Source: Deltaproteobacteria bacterium (GTDB lineage Bacteria; Bdellovibrionota_B; Oligoflexia; Oligoflexales; Bog-1112). From it: DNA of 64,000 nt. How positions within the stretch are numbered: the stretch's first letter is position 1; the number at the start of each line of letters is the position of its first letter. The DNA lies in contig JACKAG010000007.1 in NCBI GenBank assembly GCA_020635195.1, forward strand, positions 73,891 through 137,890, read 5' to 3'. Positions 59,750-64,000 of this stretch are shown here, piece by piece. Position numbers and translations under genes: made by a program. The notes beneath the pieces are model-generated. The model searched no databases and had not been told where the DNA came from. It saw only the letters and a program-made list of their open reading frames with translations.

Positions 59750-59896
59750 ATGTCAGAAATAAAAAGAGAGTCGGATGGAAACTTGCAGAAATCATCATTG
59801 ATGAAGGAGATGACACCGCCCCGCGGTTGGATTCCTCCTAATGCAAAAAAGATGACCAAATGCAACAAAACGCAGGAAAAAGCTTGGCTTACGTAA
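59750..59896 (+). CDS. 48-residue basic protein
   Basis: ATG 59750 with GGAGGA nine bases upstream. Reads MSEIKRESDGNLQKSSLMKE, then MTPPRGWIPPNAKKMTKCNK and TQEKAWLT. Too short for any family call. Same strand and spacing as the neighbours, so part of the small-gene operon. Confidence 0.45.
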   Translation: MSEIKRESDGNLQKSSLMKEMTPPRGWIPPNAKKMTKCNKTQEKAWLT

Positions 59897-60030
59897 CGCA
59901 TGTGCTTACTCTGAGCGTGTAACGGATGATATCCGGATAAAGCCCTTGTGGATCACAGAATCTGAAAAATCAGAAAAGCTCATGATGAGCCATGCCCGGA
60001 GTGCGTCCGGGGCAGGAAGGAAGAGAATAC

Positions 60031-60285
60031 ATGGAATATGCAGAACAGGAGAGGCTTGCAGACTATATGAAAGAAATCAATCGCTTCCTTCTTGATCCCC
60101 CCGAGGGATTCCTGATCGCTGAGCTGTCATATCTTCTTCGTAAGGTGGCAGCTCAGATGGTTCTTTGTAAAGGAAAAGCATATCTCCAGAATATGTACGA
60201 CAGCCTGGAATCCCCTGCTTTTATGACAGATATGCTGGTATGTGGCCCGTGGAATCTTCAGCAGAAACACTCAAGACCGGAATGA
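60031..60285 (+). CDS. Small protein coupled to the primase
   Basis: 84 residues. ATG 60031 is preceded by AGGAAGGAAG. Helical, acidic then hydrophobic (LADYMKEINRFLLDPPEGFL). Its stop overlaps the primase ATG as ATGA, so the two are translated together. Possibly a replication accessory protein; no domain recognised. Confidence 0.6.
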   Translation: MEYAEQERLADYMKEINRFLLDPPEGFLIAELSYLLRKVAAQMVLCKGKAYLQNMYDSLESPAFMTDMLVCGPWNLQQKHSRPE

Positions 60286-61032
60286 GGACCGTTGTGAGCG
60301 CAGAACAATACACGAATATGCTCAGTGAGAGCGGTATCTCAGAGCAGTCCGCCCGGGAATATGAACTCAGCTATCTGAGTCCGGAGGAGGCAGACGCAGC
60401 ATGTGGCTACAAAGAGGCCGGGCTGTTTTTCCCTTATTACAACCTGAAAGGGTACAGGACAGGCGGACGTCTGAAGCCTGAAAAGAAAGAAGGAGAGGAA
60501 AAGAAAAAGAACAGAGCCCGCTACCTTCAGGCAAGAGGAAGCAGCCTTCATCTTTATTTCAGCAGGGAGAGAATCCCGCAGATCCTGAATCCGGATGAGA
60601 CCCTTTACATTACAGAAGGAGAGAAAAAAGCGATCCGGCTTGGTCAGGATCTCGGTGCGCCGGTGATTTCCTTTCCGGGCTGCTGGAACTGGAAGACCTC
60701 CGGGAAAGATGGCCTTGCAGGAGAATGGGAGAAGGTTCCCCTGAAGGACAGGAATGTGATTTTTATTCCGGACTCTGACTTCTTTCTGAATCCGAAGGTC
60801 AGGGAGGGAGGAAAGGCTTTCTGTCAGGCGCTGTTCAATCGTGGAGCCCGGGTCAGCATCACGGATATACGGGATGAGGACGGGGAGCGTCAGGGGGTTG
60901 ATGACTTCCTTCTGAAGCACGGGACAGAAGAGCTTAAAAACAGGATGGATTCTCCATGGTGGGTTCTGGAGAAGTCGGATTTTTCTAACATGCCGCGTGA
61001 TCTCAGCAATTCCGATGTGGAAGAGGCTATAA

Positions 61033-62507
61033 CTTAAATGTTGCGCGAAAATTGCAATCGCATAAGTTTTTGCTTTAAATAAAGCGCTTATGCTGCTTTG
61101 TTCGCATTTATTACCTCCCTGCAATAGCGTTGCACATCCCTGAATCCATGAATCCTTGTGCTAAGCTGGATCAGATGCTTAAAAGGAGATAATTCGACCT
61201 CCTGCTGCAAAGCTGTCATAGCCTCCAGAACAGATCCGGACTTACCAGAAATTTCCGGCAAAAGGAGCCATGCACAGTAGACCCAGTGAACATGAGACTC
61301 TACGGATTGAAAATCGTGGCAACTCACATCTTCAAACCCCATCAGAGATTTGACGTCTTTGTGAAATAGCTCGATTTCCCATCTTTTCCGGTAAACCCTG
61401 ACAATCGCCCCCATCCTGACCCTGATGTTGGAACAAACCAGATACTTTCTCCCCCTGCGACTCCCTCGCTCTTCTGAAAGAACCAGCCTGACTTCATCAG
61501 TGATTTCACTGATAAAACCGGTGAGTTCTCTTGCGCGGAACTCCTTCCGCTTTCTTCTTTTCCAGCCATTCGCATAAGCACGAATAGTTTTCCAGGGAAA
61601 AATTTTGGCTTTCCGGAACAGGTCAGCGACGGAGCAATTGCCCTGAGCGCCTGCATTTTTTTGGGAAGAAAGTCGAGATCCTCTCGAAGATTTCATGCTG
61701 AAAACAAAATCCCACCCACGAGACAGAATGGAGGCTTGAAGCTTTTTATTGTCATAGCCAGAATCTGCGAGCACAACAACTTCATGATTTTCATAAGTTC
61801 CGACGTATTGGGACAAATCCAGATCAGAGAGATATCGGATGACAGCTTCCTGTTCGGTTTCTTTTTTCAGGCCCCGTCTTTTACGCTCACGTCCGGAAAG
61901 CCATGCCAGGGGAGGGAGTGGAATCTTTTTGCCATTGATAAGTAGCAGGATATTTGTCCACTGGTGGCCAATAACATAGCCTTTACCATGACTGAACTTA
62001 TGGCTGTTTCCACTGTGTCTGGAAGATCTCGATTGCAGAGTCGCATCAATCAGAATGGCGATAGTCCAGGGAGCTCCGGCAACAACAGGCGGCCTCTGGA
62101 TTGCTCTGGCTGTTCTGGCTGCCGTACGCTGAAGAGATTCTACCGCAAGATCACCATGCCTACGTAAAAACCTTGAAAACTGGGACTTATGCAGAGATCC
62201 GACCTGAGAGGCATGGGTCAGGCTATGTTTTCTTCCTGGCAGCATGAGAGATAAAAGATAAGCAAACGCGACCTGCTTCAGGCGGCAGGGAATATCCAGA
62301 AGACAGTCAGCTTTTTTTGCGATAGGGTTGCTCAAGGCGGGCACCTCTCGGGATATAGTCGCTTGGATGAGCACTTTAAAAAGTGTCTCGACAGCTCTGC
62401 CCGTCACAATACTCTATAATATCTGGTCATTACGATAGATTTTTTTTTAAAAAGCTTTCCAGAACAGATTTTTTCACTGGGAAGTCTGATTTCGCGCAAC
62501 ATCTAAG
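61033..62507 (-). mobile_element. DDE insertion sequence (IS4/IS701-like) in the primase gene
   Basis: 1475 bp. Terminal inverted repeats CTTARATGTTGCGCGAAA (one mismatch in 18) and a 5-bp target duplication TATAA at 61028-61032 and 62508-62512. Excision of IS plus one TATAA restores the primase frame exactly, which confirms the ends. Only one gene inside. Confidence 0.93.
61088..62407 (-). CDS. DDE transposase, IS4/IS701-like
   Basis: 439 residues. Acidic triad: IAILIDATLQSRSSRHSG (first Asp), VVVLADSGYDNKKL (second Asp), and VYRKRWEIELFHKDVKSLMG (Glu in the Y-x-R-W-x-I-E-x-F-H-K-D-x-K motif of this clan). N-terminal helical DNA-binding part with LHKSQFSRFLRR. Complete frame, with about 95 bases to the right terminal repeat as promoter space. 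Confidence 0.9.
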   Translation of the reverse strand: MTGRAVETLFKVLIQATISREVPALSNPIAKKADCLLDIPCRLKQVAFAYLLSLMLPGRKHSLTHASQVGSLHKSQFSRFLRRHGDLAVESLQRTAARTARAIQRPPVVAGAPWTIAILIDATLQSRSSRHSGNSHKFSHGKGYVIGHQWTNILLLINGKKIPLPPLAWLSGRERKRRGLKKETEQEAVIRYLSDLDLSQYVGTYENHEVVVLADSGYDNKKLQASILSRGWDFVFSMKSSRGSRLSSQKNAGAQGNCSVADLFRKAKIFPWKTIRAYANGWKRRKRKEFRARELTGFISEITDEVRLVLSEERGSRRGRKYLVCSNIRVRMGAIVRVYRKRWEIELFHKDVKSLMGFEDVSCHDFQSVESHVHWVYCAWLLLPEISGKSGSVLEAMTALQQEVELSPFKHLIQLSTRIHGFRDVQRYCREVINANKAA

Positions 62508-64000
62508 TATAAAGAAAAATCTCTTTCTTCGGAAACTGGACCTTCAGCGATTTCTGTCCCTGATGGCGGAAAGCTGTCAGTTAAACAAGTCCGCGATTAC
62601 GACCGTTCGCAGTGAATTTATTGCGGAATGGTCCCTGAAAAAGGCTCCGGAAAAGAAAAGAGAGAAGCGCGAATCGGATGTGTTTCACTGGAACAAGGAT
62701 GCGATGTCTGTATACGATGTATGCAGGGGAATCGGCCAGCATCTTTCAGGACAGAAATATACCTTTTATGAAGAGCAGACGTATAACCTTTGCCGGATTA
62801 ACAGACAGGTCAAAGGCATCAGCCTGATCACACGAGGAAAGGATCTTTCCAGCTATCTCGCTCTCGATTTCAATTATAAAAGAGGCTACGAGAATGATGA
62901 TGGTGATTTCTTCAGTGCAGATGGCTTTCAGCTGGTCCCTCCGGCTGTGTGTGACACCTTCCTGCTGGATGTGGCGGGATTCTCAGAACTCAGAAAGTTG
63001 AAACTCTATACCACATCCCCCGTTCTCAGCGCTAAGCAGCTGATTGCAACGCCCGGATACCATGAAGCAGCTGCCATTTATTATGACGGGGAGGACATCG
63101 TTCCGGCAGAAGGCATAAAGCACATCACCATGGCCCTTAATTTCCCTTACGAGAGAGAAAATGGGTTTACAGATACTCTGGGCCTTCTGATCGGAGCTGT
63201 TCTTTTGAGGGATGATTTTACGGGCAATCATCCGGCAGGTATTATCCGTGGAGACCATCCGAACCTCAGAAAGACCACGCTGGCAAAAACGATCAGCTAT
63301 ATTTCGACAGGGAGGCTTCCGGGAACGCTCTGTTACACGGAAGATGACCTTGAGTTTGAAAAAAGAGTGGGCTCCCATATCCGGAAAAATGACTTTCTTC
63401 TGATTGATAATATAAAAAGCACGAGACAGATCAACTCGCCGTTTCTGGAAGAAGCACTCACCTCAGAAATCATCGAAACCCGGATTCTCGGGCAGAGTGA
63501 AATCATGAGTAAACGCAATAACATTCAGTTTTTTGCGACTCTGAATGAAGGTTCTATCTGTGAGGATTTGCTGACCCGATCTGTTACGATTTTTCTTACC
63601 CATGAAAAGAAGAAAACGATAAGAGATCCCCTTGCGTATGCCAGAAAGCACAGAAGAGAGATTCTGGCTGAGATCATCGGCATGGTGAAGAACTGGCAGG
63701 CTGCGGGCTGTCCTGTGGAACATGTCCACTTCCCTAAATATATGGAATGGGCTGCTCTGGTGAACGGGATACTCAGAGCCAACGGAATCAGTGGATTTCT
63801 TTCGGGTCACCGGGATGATTGTGCGAAGTTAAACCCTGAAATTTCTGTGCTGGTTGAGGTAGGAGGAGCAGAGCTTTCCGGGAGTTCTTCAGACAGGACG
63901 GATGCCAGACCCTCGTCTTACTGGCGAAGCCGGATAGAAGAATTTGATCCAAGGTTTTTCAGGGATGTTTCTACGTCCAGAGGGAAGGACAGCCGGACAG

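Larger units (their letters stand above)
60282..64000 (+). pseudogene. DUF3854 primase-helicase, interrupted by an insertion sequence
   Basis: Phage/plasmid replication protein. N-terminal 249 residues: YLSPEEADAACGYKEAGLFF, then TLYITEGEKKAIRLGQDLGA and VIFIPDSDFFLNPKV (Toprim-like DUF3854 acids) and GVDDFLLKHG. After the IS the same frame continues without a stop to the window end (about 497 codons): a P-loop-like segment IIRGDHPNLRKTTLAKTISY, Walker-B-like KNDFLLIDNIK and sensor-like FFATLNEGSICEDLLTRS. Removing the IS and one TATAA copy gives EEAIKKNLFLRK in frame. The whole would exceed 745 residues and is open at the right edge. Confidence 0.85.

Noticed and set aside
61038..61050. TGTTGCGC in the IS4-like terminal repeats as extra copies of the GCRCAACA motif
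   Set aside because: Belongs to the inverted ends of an insertion sequence and occurs once per end; taken as coincidence, though IS targeting of that motif cannot be excluded.

Overview
The window looks like a stretch of Gram-negative, probably proteobacterial chromosome in which ordinary housekeeping genes alternate with mobile and accessory DNA. The chromosomal genes point that way: a class I adenylate cyclase, SppA, AroA, CCA/poly(A) polymerase, CysQ, an AcuI/YhdH-type reductase, a periplasmic M16 peptidase, a YnaI-like MscS channel, and a TPP riboswitch in front of thiamine genes. Many ankyrin-repeat proteins with signal peptides, polymorphic toxins, insertion sequences and prophage remnants suggest a host-associated or symbiotic life. 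I cannot name the genus. I saw no rRNA, no intact tRNA and no CRISPR array.

Layout. 1-5 kb: mechanosensitive channel (open at the left edge), RlaP-type nucleotidyltransferase, several small secreted proteins of unknown role, and a YceI-family protein. 5-8.2 kb: an AACCAACT tandem repeat, a transposase relic, and a minus-strand toxin cassette (small secreted protein, PT-TG toxin, likely immunity gene). 8.5-14.5 kb: membrane-anchored alpha/beta hydrolase, a secreted trypsin-like protease with a partner, SppA and a NYN-domain protein. 15-19.5 kb: an ankyrin gene wrecked by an IS256-type element and an IS21-type element. 20-21.2 kb: nucleotidyltransferase/XRE pair. 21.3-26.3 kb: Mu-like baseplate and tail genes in the order gp44 (remnant), gp45, gp46, gp47, gp48, tail fibre, with an ankyrin gene inserted on the opposite strand between gp44 and gp45. 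26.4-30.5 kb: three more ankyrin genes, one ending in a CaaX-like tetrapeptide, with phage-type accessory genes, a broken Toprim gene and an IS5-type remnant. 31-47 kb: mostly chromosomal genes: an unknown secreted pair, DCC protein, cyaA, ssb, a serine recombinase, an aroA-cca-cysQ operon, a CBS protein, acuI, an M16 peptidase and a YdjC/ChbG deacetylase. 47.2-48.3 kb: TPP riboswitch, SemiSWEET and thiN. 48.6-53.5 kb: IS21 and IS5 scraps, an acetyltransferase split by a second IS256-type copy, a tRNA-Arg fragment and a SWIM zinc-finger gene, bracketed by a ~105-bp inverted repeat. 53.5-64 kb: an integrative or phage-like replication region: two unknown genes carrying arrays of an 8-bp motif, a Hint-type toxin with its immunity gene, an XRE regulator, small genes behind a structured leader, and a DUF3854 primase-helicase interrupted by a DDE insertion sequence. 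Its helicase half runs off the right edge.

Three systems stand out. A SemiSWEET is translationally coupled to thiamine pyrophosphokinase behind a TPP riboswitch, which suggests a thiamine transporter of that fold. Ankyrin genes act as prophage cargo, one with a possible prenylation tail. A DNA-level repeat array (GCRCAACA) sits inside two neighbouring coding regions and looks like a replication or partition site.
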